The notes: generated by a model from the letters alone, not told the origin. A stretch of DNA of 64,000 nucleotides from JAPOXR01 sp965219635 (GCA_965219635.1 OZ244783.1:186001-250000), one strand, 5' to 3'; shown: positions 16,465 to 25,620, counted from the stretch's first letter. Program-made: numbers and translations.

Positions 16465-17946
16465 ATGAAGGTGTCTGACTGTCTGCTTGGCATTGATCTG
16501 GGAACGACCTCGGTGAAGGCCGGGGTGTTTTCTCCCGATGGGAACCGTCTTGCAGGGTTTGGCGCTCCTTATCCGACCGTCCGCAAGGAAGGCGGTGTAT
16601 GCGAGCAGGATCCGGAAGACTGGATCCGCCTCATCGACAGTGCCCTGTCGCAATTTCGCGAGGCTGGACTGTCCAGCCGGATCATCAGCGGAGCCCTGAC
16701 CAGCCAGGTCAACACGCACGTCTTTGTCGACAGAGAGGGAACACCGCTGTTGCCTGCCATTCTCTGGCAGGACACCCGGGCCGCAGCAGAAGCGAGGGAG
16801 CTTGACGCTCAATTGAGTGACAAGGATAAGATTGCCTTGCTTGGCGCGCCAATTCCGATCGACGCTTCCCATCCGCTTGCGCGAATGCTCTGGGTTCAGA
16901 GGCATCATCCGGACGTTTGGGAAAGTACAGAGCATGTCTTGCTACCCAAGGATTATGCGCTCTTCCGCATGACGGGCGAATTGGCGACAGACCCTCTGTC
17001 CAATATCGGCCTTGTCGGAGTGCAGGGCACCTTCGTCTCTGAAATCCTCGACCTTGTGTCCGGCGCAGCGGACCGCATGGCGCCAATCCACGGGCTGACC
17101 GAGATCACGGGGCAGACTGCCGATGGCGTAGGAATGGCAACGGCCACGATGGATGGCTGGGTCGGTCTACTTGGCGCAGGTTGTTGTGAGGAGGGAGCTT
17201 TCGCTTATCTTGGCGGGACCAGCGAGATTCTGGGTGCAGCATCCCAAACGGTCACAAATGAGCCTGGGATCGTGGTCTTCGCCGAAGCCGAAAGTCTGAA
17301 GTTTCATGCGGGTCCAACGCAGTCGGGAGGCGCATCGCAGCAATGGTTCTGTGATGCGGCGGGTCTCGAGATATCCGGACTGATCGACCTCGTCGCAAAT
17401 TCGAAGCGCCGCTTACCGGTACCGCTATTTCTGCCGCAACTTGCCGGCGAGCGCGCACCAATCTGGAACGCCGGCTTGCGCGGCGCTTTCCTCGGATTGG
17501 AGTCGGGGATGGAGCAATCCGATCTCGCCCGGGCAGTTTACGAGGGAGTTGCTCTTTCCGCCCGGCATGTGATGGAAGCGCTGCAGTCGTCGACAGGCCT
17601 GCAACCGGACACGCTCATGTGTGGTGGTGGAGGGTTCAAGTCCGACCCTTGGGCACAGATACGAGCGGATGTTCTTGGCAAGCGGCTGGTGAGGCCTGTG
17701 GTGAATGAGCCGGGCGTAGTCGGCGCGGCCTGCATTGCTGCCGTGTCCAGCGGATTGCAGTCATCCCTTTCCGATGCGCATGTACCGTTTGCGAAAGTGG
17801 ACAGAATATGGGAGCCGGACCATTCAATGCGGCACTACTATGATGACCTTTTCGGAGTCTATCTGGACGCATTGCAAGCAAATGAGAGCATTGGGCTGCG
17901 GCTGTCGAAACTCCCGTCCCGACAACAGGATCAGGATGGTGTATGA
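16465..17946 (+). CDS. FGGY-family carbohydrate kinase (xylulokinase-like)
   Basis: FGGY sugar kinase of 493 residues that would phosphorylate an imported pentose, pentulose or polyol with ATP. The N-terminal phosphate loop is LLGIDLGTTSVKAGVFSPDG; ILWQDTRAAAEARELD and the C-terminal ATP-binding GGGGFKSDPWAQIRADVLGKRL and GVVGAACIAAVSSG fit the xylulokinase branch. Substrate specificity cannot be assigned by eye. GGGAGG precedes the ATG. It heads the gene set kinase, binding protein, ATPase, permease, all on the plus strand, so it probably acts on the sugar delivered by that ABC importer. Confidence 0.9.
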   Translation: MKVSDCLLGIDLGTTSVKAGVFSPDGNRLAGFGAPYPTVRKEGGVCEQDPEDWIRLIDSALSQFREAGLSSRIISGALTSQVNTHVFVDREGTPLLPAILWQDTRAAAEARELDAQLSDKDKIALLGAPIPIDASHPLARMLWVQRHHPDVWESTEHVLLPKDYALFRMTGELATDPLSNIGLVGVQGTFVSEILDLVSGAADRMAPIHGLTEITGQTADGVGMATATMDGWVGLLGAGCCEEGAFAYLGGTSEILGAASQTVTNEPGIVVFAEAESLKFHAGPTQSGGASQQWFCDAAGLEISGLIDLVANSKRRLPVPLFLPQLAGERAPIWNAGLRGAFLGLESGMEQSDLARAVYEGVALSARHVMEALQSSTGLQPDTLMCGGGGFKSDPWAQIRADVLGKRLVRPVVNEPGVVGAACIAAVSSGLQSSLSDAHVPFAKVDRIWEPDHSMRHYYDDLFGVYLDALQANESIGLRLSKLPSRQQDQDGV

Positions 17947-18032
17947 TATTGCAAATGCCCCTGATCTGACGCCATTACAGCACATGCAAATCCCGGCCGG
18001 ATCCAGGGACAACAACATTCAGGAAGATGATC

Positions 18033-18941
18033 ATGATCAAGACCATTACCGCCACCTTCGCCGTTGCGGTCGCCGCAACGCTTAGCCAGGCACAGGATGT
18101 CACTGTCGTAACGCCATATCTGGCCCAGCCAGGGACACAGATGTACCTTGAGGGCTTCGAAGCGGAAGCCAGGAATGCAGGTTGGGACGTCAATGTAATC
18201 GACACTGCCGGTGACGTCGCCGCCGCCATTGCGAGGATCGAAGACGCGGTCAACCAGAATGTCGACGCAATCGTCATCAATGTCGATCCGGCCCAGGTCG
18301 CCGTTGGCCTTCAGGCGGCAGCTGATGCGGGAATTCCAGTAATCGGCATGGACAGCGGAACGGACCCGCTTCTTTATACAAACGTTACATCGAATGGATA
18401 TGCCATGGCAGCCGAGACTTCGGTCTTTGTGGCAAATGAAATTGGTGGCGCAGGCAATGTTGTGATGTTCGTCTTCGATGCCTTCCCGCCAGTGCAGATC
18501 CGTGGAGCTGTGGCCGATGCGGTCTTTGCCAACTTTCCTGATATCGACGTGATCGACCGGATTACGCCGGATGTACAGGATGGTGGAATTGCCGACAGCC
18601 GCGCCAGAATGGAGGCTGTTCTTGCAGCCAACCCGGAGCCCGGGAGCATTGCTGCGGTGTGGGCGGCATGGGACCAGCCTGCGCTGGGGGCATTGCAGGC
18701 CATTGAGGACGCAGGCCGCGGGGATGAAGGCATTGTCATCGTTGGGATGGATGCCAACCCGCAGGCGCGCGACGCGATTGCAGCAGGTGGAAGTTTCAGG
18801 GCCTCAATGGCTCAAGACTTTCAGGGTATCGGCAGCGCTGTTGCAGAAGCCGCTGCGGCGGCAATTGCTGGCAAGCCGAGCCCGGCGGCTGTCACATATG
18901 TTCCGACCCGGCTGATTACGTCTGCAAACGTCGGCGACTGA
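18033..18941 (+). CDS. Sugar ABC transporter substrate-binding protein (RbsB type)
   Basis: Periplasmic sugar-binding protein of the Peripla_BP_4 type, 302 residues. The signal peptide is residues 1-20 (TATFAVAVAATLSQAQ), followed by VTVVTPYLAQPGTQMYLEGFEAEA and the ligand-site motifs NVDAIVINVDPAQVAVGLQAAADAGIPVIGMDSG. I start at the second in-frame ATG (18033) because AGGA lies eight bases upstream; the ATG at 18027 is too close to it. A GC stem-loop follows before the ATPase gene. Confidence 0.91.
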   Translation: MIKTITATFAVAVAATLSQAQDVTVVTPYLAQPGTQMYLEGFEAEARNAGWDVNVIDTAGDVAAAIARIEDAVNQNVDAIVINVDPAQVAVGLQAAADAGIPVIGMDSGTDPLLYTNVTSNGYAMAAETSVFVANEIGGAGNVVMFVFDAFPPVQIRGAVADAVFANFPDIDVIDRITPDVQDGGIADSRARMEAVLAANPEPGSIAAVWAAWDQPALGALQAIEDAGRGDEGIVIVGMDANPQARDAIAAGGSFRASMAQDFQGIGSAVAEAAAAAIAGKPSPAAVTYVPTRLITSANVGD

Positions 18942-18953
18942 CCAAGACATCAA

Positions 18954-18976
18954 GGGGCCGCTGGCCGGGCGGCCCC
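18954..18976 (+). terminator. Stem-loop between sugar-binding protein and ATPase genes
   Basis: GGGGCCG (18954-18960) pairs with CGGCCCC (18970-18976) over a nine-base loop, 12 bases after the binding-protein stop. No U tract follows, so it is a likely processing or stability element that lowers expression of the downstream ATPase and permease. Confidence 0.55.
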
Positions 18977-18992
18977 ATCTTGTGAGATCAGG

Positions 18993-20495
18993 GTGGACGT
19001 CCCCCTAATATTTGAAGACATGACCAAGCGCTATGGCTCTGCCACGGTGCTGGACAGTGTTTCGGTCATCTTGCACCCTGGGCGTATCCATGCGCTGATG
19101 GGCGAGAATGGCGCTGGCAAATCCACATTCATCAAGTTGATTGCCGGGGTGGTTCCTGCCAATTCCATGTCAGTCCGAAAGGGAGATATGGAAGTCGGCC
19201 TCGCTTCCGCTGCGGATGCGTCGGCGGCAGGCTTCCGTTTCATTCATCAGGAACTCAACATTGTGCCGCAGCTTTCTGTTGCCGAGAACATTCTGCTTGG
19301 CCACAGAGTGCCCGCGCGTATGGGCGTGTTCGTGAACTGGCGTGAAATGGCGGCGAGAGCAAAAGACGCTCTGACTCAGTTGGGAGTGCACCATATCGAC
19401 CCGCGCCGGTATGCCGGGGAACTTGGGGTCGGCGACCGCATGCTGATCAAGCTCGCTTCGGCGCTGGTTGCTGACGGTGCAAGGCCTTGCCTTTATGTCC
19501 TTGATGAACCCACGGCCGCACTGAAGGCAGCAGAAGCCGGGAAACTCTTTGATGTCCTCCGTTCGCTGAAAGAAGAAGGCGCCGCAATTCTGTATGTGTC
19601 CCACAGGATCGCCGAAATTGTGGATCTGTGCGACGATGTTACCGTCCTGCGCAACGGCCGGAAGATCAGCACTTGCGCCATTGGGGAGACAAGCAAGGCG
19701 CAAATGGTCCGCGACATGACCGGCAAGGATGTCGCCGAGGGAGTTCCGGCGCGCAAATCGGATATTGGCTCCAATCCGGTTGCTGCGATTGCAGGCGGGT
19801 CTTCGGCTGTCTTGCGCGACATCAGCTTCAACCTCGCAGAAGGAGAGGTGCTTGGAGTTGCTGGCCTGGCTGGTGCCGGCCAGACGGAACTGTTGCGACT
19901 CTTTCTTGGTCTCGAAAGGCTGCGAGGCGGAAGTGCCCAATTCCTTGGCCGCGACCTGCCTGCGTCACCAAGCGGCGCCTGGAACCACGGTGTAGCCTAT
20001 GTCCCTCAGGAGCGCCGCTCGGAAGGCCTCATGATGCTGATGGGCGCCCGTTCCAATGTCATGCTCCCGCACTTGACAGGATTGCTGGCCAAGCCCGGTA
20101 CGGAGCAGTTGCAAACAGATGCGCTTGCTTCCCGGGTCAAGTTGAGAGCCAATTCGATTGAACAGCCTGTCCAGGCATTGTCAGGCGGGAACCAGCAAAA
20201 GGTGGTGTTTGCCCGGGCCATGGCTGCACGGCCGAGATTGCTGTTGCTGGATGAGCCGACGCGAGGTGTTGATGTCGGTGCCAGGCTTGAGATCTACGGG
20301 ATTATCCGGGAGATGGTGGCAAGAGGTTGCGCATGCATCATTGCATCAAGCGATCTGCCGGAGCTTATAGGGCTTGGCGACCGGATCCTGATACTTGACG
20401 AAGGCCAGCAGAAGGAGGTGCTTGAAGCAGATGAATTGACGCCTGAGTCACTGCTCAGCCTGATCCATCATCATCGCAGCGTTTCTGTCTCATGA
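18993..20495 (+). CDS. Sugar ABC transporter ATPase (RbsA/MglA type, two domains)
   Basis: Tandem-domain ATPase of 500 residues that powers the sugar importer. Domain 1 has Walker A GENGAGKST and the Walker B LYVLDEPTAAL, but its signature is drifted to GVGDRMLIKLASAL in place of the usual LSVGxxQ. Domain 2 has an intact signature LSGGNQQKVVFARAMA and LLLLDEPTRGVDVGAR, and GLAGAGQTELL in place of a true Walker A, as is normal for RbsA-type proteins. GTG at 18993 is the chosen start; ATG at 19020 is less likely because it removes the first strand. The stop overlaps the permease start as ATGA. Confidence 0.92.
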   Translation: MDVPLIFEDMTKRYGSATVLDSVSVILHPGRIHALMGENGAGKSTFIKLIAGVVPANSMSVRKGDMEVGLASAADASAAGFRFIHQELNIVPQLSVAENILLGHRVPARMGVFVNWREMAARAKDALTQLGVHHIDPRRYAGELGVGDRMLIKLASALVADGARPCLYVLDEPTAALKAAEAGKLFDVLRSLKEEGAAILYVSHRIAEIVDLCDDVTVLRNGRKISTCAIGETSKAQMVRDMTGKDVAEGVPARKSDIGSNPVAAIAGGSSAVLRDISFNLAEGEVLGVAGLAGAGQTELLRLFLGLERLRGGSAQFLGRDLPASPSGAWNHGVAYVPQERRSEGLMMLMGARSNVMLPHLTGLLAKPGTEQLQTDALASRVKLRANSIEQPVQALSGGNQQKVVFARAMAARPRLLLLDEPTRGVDVGARLEIYGIIREMVARGCACIIASSDLPELIGLGDRILILDEGQQKEVLEADELTPESLLSLIHHHRSVSVS

Positions 20496-21451
20496 TCACG
20501 AGGATACGCCAGTTCGGGACCTTCATTGGGCTTCTGCTGATTGTCTTGTTCTTCACCATTCAATTGCCGGAGACTTTTCTGACTCCGCGTAATCTCCTGA
20601 ACATAAGTCAGCAGATCTCCATGCTGGCAGTTGTTGCCTTCTCGATGACGGTTGTCATGGTAATGAATGACTTTGACCTGTCGGTCGGGTCGATGGCAAG
20701 CCTCTCCGGCATTGTGGCGGCGACAATGTTCGCTGCCGGATTCCCGGTTTGGGCCGGAGTTACGGGCGCGCTTGCCGCCGGACTGTTGGGCGGCCTGTTC
20801 AACGGCGTTCTTGTTTCCCTGGTTGGCATCCTGCCGTTTGTCGCAACTCTCGGAACCCTCACGATCTTCAGTGGATTGGCCTTCTTCATCAGCGATGGCC
20901 GAACCATCTTCGGCCGTGACATTCCGGCGGAGTTCTCCGGGTTTGCCCGCAGCGGCATTCCACTGGAAGGGGTTGGACTTGAAGCTTTGAAGATTCCGTC
21001 TCTGACGGTTGCTGCACTCGTTGTCCTCGCCCTCGTCTGGATCATTCTCGAACAGACGAACTACGGTCGCAGACTTTATGCGATTGGTGGCAATATGGAG
21101 GCCGCCCGGCTTGCTGGCGTACGCGTTCGGCTCATCCGGCTCAGCGCCTTTGCCGTTACAGGCCTGGGAGCTGCCTTCGCGGGCCTGATGTATGCAAGCC
21201 GTGTTGCCTCCGCCAATCCCACTCAGGGTTCCGGATTGATGCTCGACGCAATTGCAGCGGTATTCCTGGGCATGACTATGGGCAGGGAGGGTGAGCCGCG
21301 GGTGCTTGCCACTCTGGTGGGCGTGCTGATTCTCGGCATCCTTGACAATGGGCTGACCCAGATGAAGGTCGACAGCTACATCAGGGAGATGCTGGTCGGG
21401 GCTATCGTAGTCGCCGCAGTCGCGACATCATCGCTGGGCAGAAGAGCCTGA
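20492..21451 (+). CDS. Sugar ABC transporter permease (RbsC type)
   Basis: Inner membrane permease of the same importer, 319 residues with about eight to ten hydrophobic helices (FIGLLLIVLFFTIQL, MLAVVAFSMTVVMV and others). The family motif DLSVGSMASLSGIVAA near residue 65 and NYGRRLYAIGGNMEAARLAGVRV, the coupling region that contacts the ATPase, are clear. It overlaps the ATPase gene by four bases. It is the last gene of the operon; one permease is enough because the subunit works as a homodimer. Confidence 0.92.
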   Translation: MITRIRQFGTFIGLLLIVLFFTIQLPETFLTPRNLLNISQQISMLAVVAFSMTVVMVMNDFDLSVGSMASLSGIVAATMFAAGFPVWAGVTGALAAGLLGGLFNGVLVSLVGILPFVATLGTLTIFSGLAFFISDGRTIFGRDIPAEFSGFARSGIPLEGVGLEALKIPSLTVAALVVLALVWIILEQTNYGRRLYAIGGNMEAARLAGVRVRLIRLSAFAVTGLGAAFAGLMYASRVASANPTQGSGLMLDAIAAVFLGMTMGREGEPRVLATLVGVLILGILDNGLTQMKVDSYIREMLVGAIVVAAVATSSLGRRA

Positions 21452-21846
21452 CCGGGCGCCAATATCGGGTTGCCGCGCGAAACGTGCAATCTACTCGTTC
21501 GGATAGGCGCAATCTTCAGGCCAAGTCAATTCGGCGCTCGCAGTGGGTAGTCTTCAGGACAATCAGCGGGTAGTCGCCGCGCCACTTGCCAGACACAGGG
21601 GACTTGCGCCGCGGCCCGAGGCGAGGGTGAATCTCGTGTTGCCGTAGACCCGGAATTGCTCAATTCTGGCTCCCGTAGGGAGGCGGTATGCCTAAGTCGA
21701 TTGAGAAAGACACATGCGTCGCAAGGGAGGCCGCCTCGTGACGCAATGCGAGATGCAACCCAAATTTCAGGGCGCTGCGATTACCTGTCAATCGCAGCCC
21801 ATTGATCCATTGATCGCGGATGATCCGGCCACGAGTAAGCAGAGAC
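21452..21846. other. Intergenic region upstream of the first NTase-fold gene
   Basis: About 395 bases with no recognisable gene. It contains one perfect hairpin (21774-21798, listed separately) and must hold the terminator of the sugar operon and the promoter of the next gene, neither of which I can place firmly. Confidence 0.5.
21774..21798. repeat. Perfect 9-base inverted repeat
   Basis: GCTGCGATT (21774-21782) and AATCGCAGC (21790-21798) are perfectly complementary with a seven-base loop. No T run follows on either strand. It lies 48 bases upstream of the start of the first NTase-fold gene, so it could be an operator or a 5' leader hairpin. Confidence 0.45.
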
Positions 21847-22899
21847 ATGAGAAAGAAGGGCAAACCGAATAAAATCATAATGTTGGATGATGACAGTGTC
21901 CGCACTGCCGGTGAGGCAGAGGATCTGTTCAAAGAGTTCCGGGAGGCAGAGTCACAGGCGCGCAATGCCTATGGCGGTTCGATGAGGTTCGAGCGACGCG
22001 GAGAGTTCGAGTACCTCATCCACCGTCAGCAAGGACAGCAAAACGGACAGTCCCTCGGCCGCCGCAACCCTGAAACAGAAAGGATCCGGAAGGAATTTCT
22101 GGCAGGAAGGGCTCAAGTAGAGTCTCGGATGTACGGCCTTCGCGGGCAGCTTGAGAAGATGGCGCCTGCAATCCGGTCGCAGGCTCTCGGCCGGGTACCA
22201 AGGGCTGCTGCGAGGGTCATCCGTAGGTTGGACCAGTTGGATTGGCTCGACTCTTCGATTGCCGTGGCTGGAACTAGTGCTCTGTTTGCCTATGAGGCAC
22301 GTGCTGACTTGCGTATCATGGCGGGGTTGGTGGAATTTGTGGGAGTGCTTGATGACGCAGGGGAACTACTGGAGGTGAGTGGCATCATTGGCGAGTCTCC
22401 ATTTCTGGAAACGCTGCAGTCGGTTGACGGGTCCTTCAGGTTGGTGGGCAATGGACCTGTTTCGGCAGTAAATGGCGAAGGATTTGTGGTCAATCTGCTG
22501 GAGCCGAGAGATGGTGGCGAGAGCATGCGCGATCAACGGCCCAGCAGTATCAAAACAACGGATGACTGCTATCGTTGGCTTGCCAACTCGCCGAAGTTTG
22601 AGGCGACAGCATTCGACGAGCGAGGAATGCCACTTAGGATAGTCACGGCCGATCCTCGATGCCTGGCCCTGCAGTTGATGTGGGCCGCCGAAAAGGACAA
22701 GGAACTGGATGTGGTCAAGAGGCTACGGACAATGTCGCAGGCTTGGATCGTTCCCGAAATTGCAGCTGTGCATCTCGGATTGTCATTCAATGACGAGATA
22801 CTGTCTCCGCTTCCCAAGCAATTCCGCACGTATATTCGTCGATGGAGGGAGTTTGAGCAGACCGCAGATTCACAAGGCGGTAAACCATCTGGCGGGTGA
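21847..22899 (+). CDS. GSU2403-family nucleotidyltransferase-fold protein, copy 1
   Basis: Protein of 350 residues of the GSU2403/NTP_transf_8 family, whose biochemical role is not established. The order is typical: a conserved N-terminal segment AYGGSMRFERRGEFEYLIHR, a charged helix, GTSALFAYEARA (NTase-fold helix), LQSVDGSFRL, VNGEGFVVNLLEP, SPKFEATAFDERGMPLRIVTADPR. In family members the NTase carboxylates are in a TGDxDLL-type loop and a VDL strand. Here the first loop is shortened to GLVEFVGVLDDAGELLEVSG, and the strand reads VVNLL (N216). It looks catalytically dead. Starts at 21820 or 21880 are also possible. A paralog follows 522 bases downstream. Confidence 0.82.
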   Translation: MRKKGKPNKIIMLDDDSVRTAGEAEDLFKEFREAESQARNAYGGSMRFERRGEFEYLIHRQQGQQNGQSLGRRNPETERIRKEFLAGRAQVESRMYGLRGQLEKMAPAIRSQALGRVPRAAARVIRRLDQLDWLDSSIAVAGTSALFAYEARADLRIMAGLVEFVGVLDDAGELLEVSGIIGESPFLETLQSVDGSFRLVGNGPVSAVNGEGFVVNLLEPRDGGESMRDQRPSSIKTTDDCYRWLANSPKFEATAFDERGMPLRIVTADPRCLALQLMWAAEKDKELDVVKRLRTMSQAWIVPEIAAVHLGLSFNDEILSPLPKQFRTYIRRWREFEQTADSQGGKPSGG

Positions 22900-23421
22900 T
22901 CGTGCGGAACTGATAAAAATTGCAGTCGGCCGCCCGGCAAGTGGCTCGTTGCGACTGTGACCCGGTAGGATTGCAGCATTGGAGTTGATTGAAGCAAACG
23001 GCGCTGGAACCGGTTTGGCTAGTAATGGGCGGTGACGTTTAGCTGCCGGCTGATCCCAGCTCCCATAGAGCATTGCCTCCAAACCGTCCGTGGTTGGCAC
23101 CTTTGCCGACTGACTGCTTCACTGTTCCAGTAACTGGTTTCGACGTGTCTGCCATCTGTGCAAGACCGGCGTTTGGGGACACAGCGAGGATGGACTGGTC
23201 ATTGCAATCCGCCTGGTTCTCCCTGCTTCGTTTGTTGGGACAGAAACCAGATGCCGTGGGGCACAAGAATTGTAGAGGATGGCAACAAGGCTGTGCCCGA
23301 ATTCGGATTAGGATTGACGGCCTCCAGTGGCAATGAGCCAGGAGTACCGAAATTACAGTAAGTCTTTGTCATTATGGAGTTTTGCCAATATTTTGTATCA
23401 AGTCGAGCATGATTGGCAAAA
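22900..23421. other. Spacer between the two NTase-fold paralogs
   Basis: About 520 bases with no supported gene. The last 40 bases carry a perfect inverted repeat that ends at the start codon of the second paralog (listed separately). Confidence 0.5.
23380..23421. promoter_or_regulatory. Perfect 10-base inverted repeat abutting a start codon
   Basis: TTTTGCCAAT (23380-23389) and ATTGGCAAAA (23412-23421) are exact inverted copies, 22 bases apart. The second arm ends at the base before the ATG at 23422. No Shine-Dalgarno sequence is visible. It could be a repressor operator over an AT-rich promoter (ATTTTGTATC lies between the arms) or an RNA hairpin that hides the start codon. Confidence 0.55.
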
Positions 23422-24465
23422 ATGAATGAAATCATAGATATAGATGGGGAAAGTATCCGTGACTCGGTCGATGCGAAGGACCGCTTCGAATTGTTCCGGC
23501 AAGCAAGGTTGCAAGCCCAGCACAGCTATGGCGGCTCAATGAAGTTCGAAAGACGCGGAGAATACGAGTACCTCATCCGGCGACCATACGGACGTACAAC
23601 TCGGAACTCCCTCGGCCGTCGCGGTCCTGAAACAGAGCAAATCCTGAGAGACTTCGTGGCCGGAAAGGCCCAGTCTGAGGAACAGGTTCTGAGCCTTCGT
23701 CGCCAACTCGAGGAAAGGGCGCCCATACTCAGGGCAAGGGGTCTTGGCCGGGTCCCGCTGATTGCCGCAAGAATCCTGCGCAAGCTGGACGATCTGGGTT
23801 GGCTCGGAACTTCATTGATAGTGCTCGGCACCAATGCGCTCTTCGCCTACGAGTCCCGGGCGGCGGTCCGAGTGGAGCCTGGCCTGCTGGCGGCCGGGGG
23901 CGTAAATGTTCTTCACGATGTACGCCGCCGCCTGGATGTGTCTGGTTCACTCAGCAAGAAGGGGCTCTTGGCGATACTGCAATCGGTGGATCGATCCTTC
24001 CGGCCGGCCACGAAAAGAGCACTCTCGGCAGTCAACAAGGATGGGTATGTGGTCAATCTGATTGAGCCGCGAGTTCTTGGCCCAAACATGAGTGAAGAAC
24101 AAGCCGGTCAGATTGTGCATCCCGCCGACCCAACTTCCGCGCAGGTCGACAGCGGCGGATGCCTATTCGGCGTTCAAGAGTTCGAGGCGACAGTATTTGA
24201 TCAGCGCGGCCTGCCACTCAGGATAGTCACTGTCGATCCGCGGGTCTTCGCCATGCAAAAAAAGTGGATTGTCGAGAACGACCCATCCCACGACCCTGCA
24301 AGGCGAGTTCGTGACTTGCTACAAGCCCGTGTCGCTGCGGCAATTGCCACACGGCACCTTGGCCTGTCATTCGACGACCCGGCGTTATCGGCTCTTCCGA
24401 GATCATTCCGCGACTTTTCCCGTCAATGGCCGGACGCAACCCCGGGTTTCGAGGCTGAATGGTGA
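23422..24465 (+). CDS. GSU2403-family nucleotidyltransferase-fold protein, copy 2
   Basis: Paralog of the preceding gene, 347 residues and colinear with it throughout: HSYGGSMKFERRGEYEYLIRR, SLGRRGPETEQILRDFVAGKA, LGRVPLIAARILRKLDDLGWL, GTNALFAYESRA, LQSVDRSFRPA, VNKDGYVVNLIEP, FEATVFDQRGLPLRIVTVDPR. The loop that in relatives is TGDIDLL reads AGGVNVL (G160, N162) and the third carboxylate is N212 in VVNLI, so all three metal-binding acids are gone here as well. It has no visible ribosome-binding site; TTG at 23413 is an alternative start inside the inverted repeat arm. Function unknown. Confidence 0.82.
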   Translation: MNEIIDIDGESIRDSVDAKDRFELFRQARLQAQHSYGGSMKFERRGEYEYLIRRPYGRTTRNSLGRRGPETEQILRDFVAGKAQSEEQVLSLRRQLEERAPILRARGLGRVPLIAARILRKLDDLGWLGTSLIVLGTNALFAYESRAAVRVEPGLLAAGGVNVLHDVRRRLDVSGSLSKKGLLAILQSVDRSFRPATKRALSAVNKDGYVVNLIEPRVLGPNMSEEQAGQIVHPADPTSAQVDSGGCLFGVQEFEATVFDQRGLPLRIVTVDPRVFAMQKKWIVENDPSHDPARRVRDLLQARVAAAIATRHLGLSFDDPALSALPRSFRDFSRQWPDATPGFEAEW

Positions 24466-24621
24466 ATTGCCAGTCCATTGCTGACCGGCCAACAGCACAG
24501 GTTCGCAATCCCGCAACAATCTGCAGAGACCAGCGAGCCAGTATCAGAACGGAGGTTCCGGACTTCAGCGCGCCGGAGACTTGGGCCTTGCCGGCAACGG
24601 CAATTGCACGAGATCTGCCAC

Positions 24622-25620
24622 CTATTGGGATTTCAGCCTGTCGGCGATCAGGGCGATCATCTCGAACATGACAGCGGTGGCCCTCATGGATGTAATCTTG
24701 TTTGGATTGTCAGCCGTCGGCATCAGGCAGACGACATCGCCACCGATAATGTCAAACCCGCGGATGGCTCGAAGGATTTCCAGCGCCTGGGACATGTCAA
24801 ATCCCTTGCTGCCGGCTTCGATGTTCGAAACACCAGGTGCAATAGATGGATCAAGGCAGTCCAGGTCGAAAGTGATATAGACAGGCAAATCACCAATTCT
24901 GTTGCAGATGATTTCGTTGGCCGCCTGCGCGCCAATCTCGTCATATCTGTCCTTGGTTATGACCTCGTAGCCAAGCTCCGTGCTCGTTTCCAGCCAGTCC
25001 AGGGTTCTCGGGTTGCCGCGAATTCCAATCTGTACAGAGCTGTGGGCATCTACATGGCCTTCGACAACCAATTGTCCGGCCCAATGCGCAGCCGACTTCC
25101 TTGCGCCAAGGAAGTGGTCCATTTGGAGAAACGTGTCGGTATGCGCGTCAACATGAAGAAGCGCGACCTTCCTGCCTTTTGAGAGTTTCGATCCTTCGCC
25201 TCCGAGGGCGCGGACGATACCACCGGTTATCGAATGATCTCCGCCGATAGCAACCGGTCGAGCGCCTGCCATGTCAACGGTCCTGAAGTAGTCAGTTATG
25301 CGCCCGATAGAAGCCTCATTGTCGTTGCCCTCGGGCAAGGGCACATCACCCAGATCGCATATTTTGAAGCCTTGCCATGGATCAAGGCCAAATCCCATGT
25401 GGACACGCCTCCCAAGTGCCGACACATCGCGTACCGCCCGCGGACCGAGGTGCTGGTCGCGCAGAGTTGTTCCATTGCCGGTTGAATGGGGAACTCCTAC
25501 CAACGCGATTTCGCATGCGCCTGGATCCGGGTTGTGCGGGCATCTAAAGAGTGTCGGGACGCCAGCCCAATACAATCCTTCCAAGAATACATCATGGTTC
25601 CGGTCCACTGTGGTCTTCAT
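24622..25620 (-). CDS. Ureohydrolase (agmatinase/arginase family)
   Basis: Manganese ureohydrolase of 332 residues that hydrolyses a guanidino compound to urea and an amine. The metal ligands are all present: GGDHSITGG, LLHVDAHTDT and ITFDLDCLDPSIAPG. It resembles agmatinases, but guanidinobutyrase and guanidinopropionase share these motifs, so the substrate is open. The frame is open to 25668; the ATG at 25620 follows GAGGATAACCG and is preferred. It is transcribed away from the glycine-betaine-type importer, which may bring in its substrate or a related quaternary amine. Confidence 0.9.
   Translation of the reverse strand: MKTTVDRNHDVFLEGLYWAGVPTLFRCPHNPDPGACEIALVGVPHSTGNGTTLRDQHLGPRAVRDVSALGRRVHMGFGLDPWQGFKICDLGDVPLPEGNDNEASIGRITDYFRTVDMAGARPVAIGGDHSITGGIVRALGGEGSKLSKGRKVALLHVDAHTDTFLQMDHFLGARKSAAHWAGQLVVEGHVDAHSSVQIGIRGNPRTLDWLETSTELGYEVITKDRYDEIGAQAANEIICNRIGDLPVYITFDLDCLDPSIAPGVSNIEAGSKGFDMSQALEILRAIRGFDIIGGDVVCLMPTADNPNKITSMRATAVMFEMIALIADRLKSQ

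Noticed and set aside
16001..16493. Minus-strand open frames of 138 and 153 codons between sulfatase and kinase
   Set aside because: No motif or family similarity; overlapping in different frames and running into real genes.
24478..25182. 234-codon plus-strand open frame
   Set aside because: Antisense to the ureohydrolase, which has all its metal-binding motifs on the minus strand.
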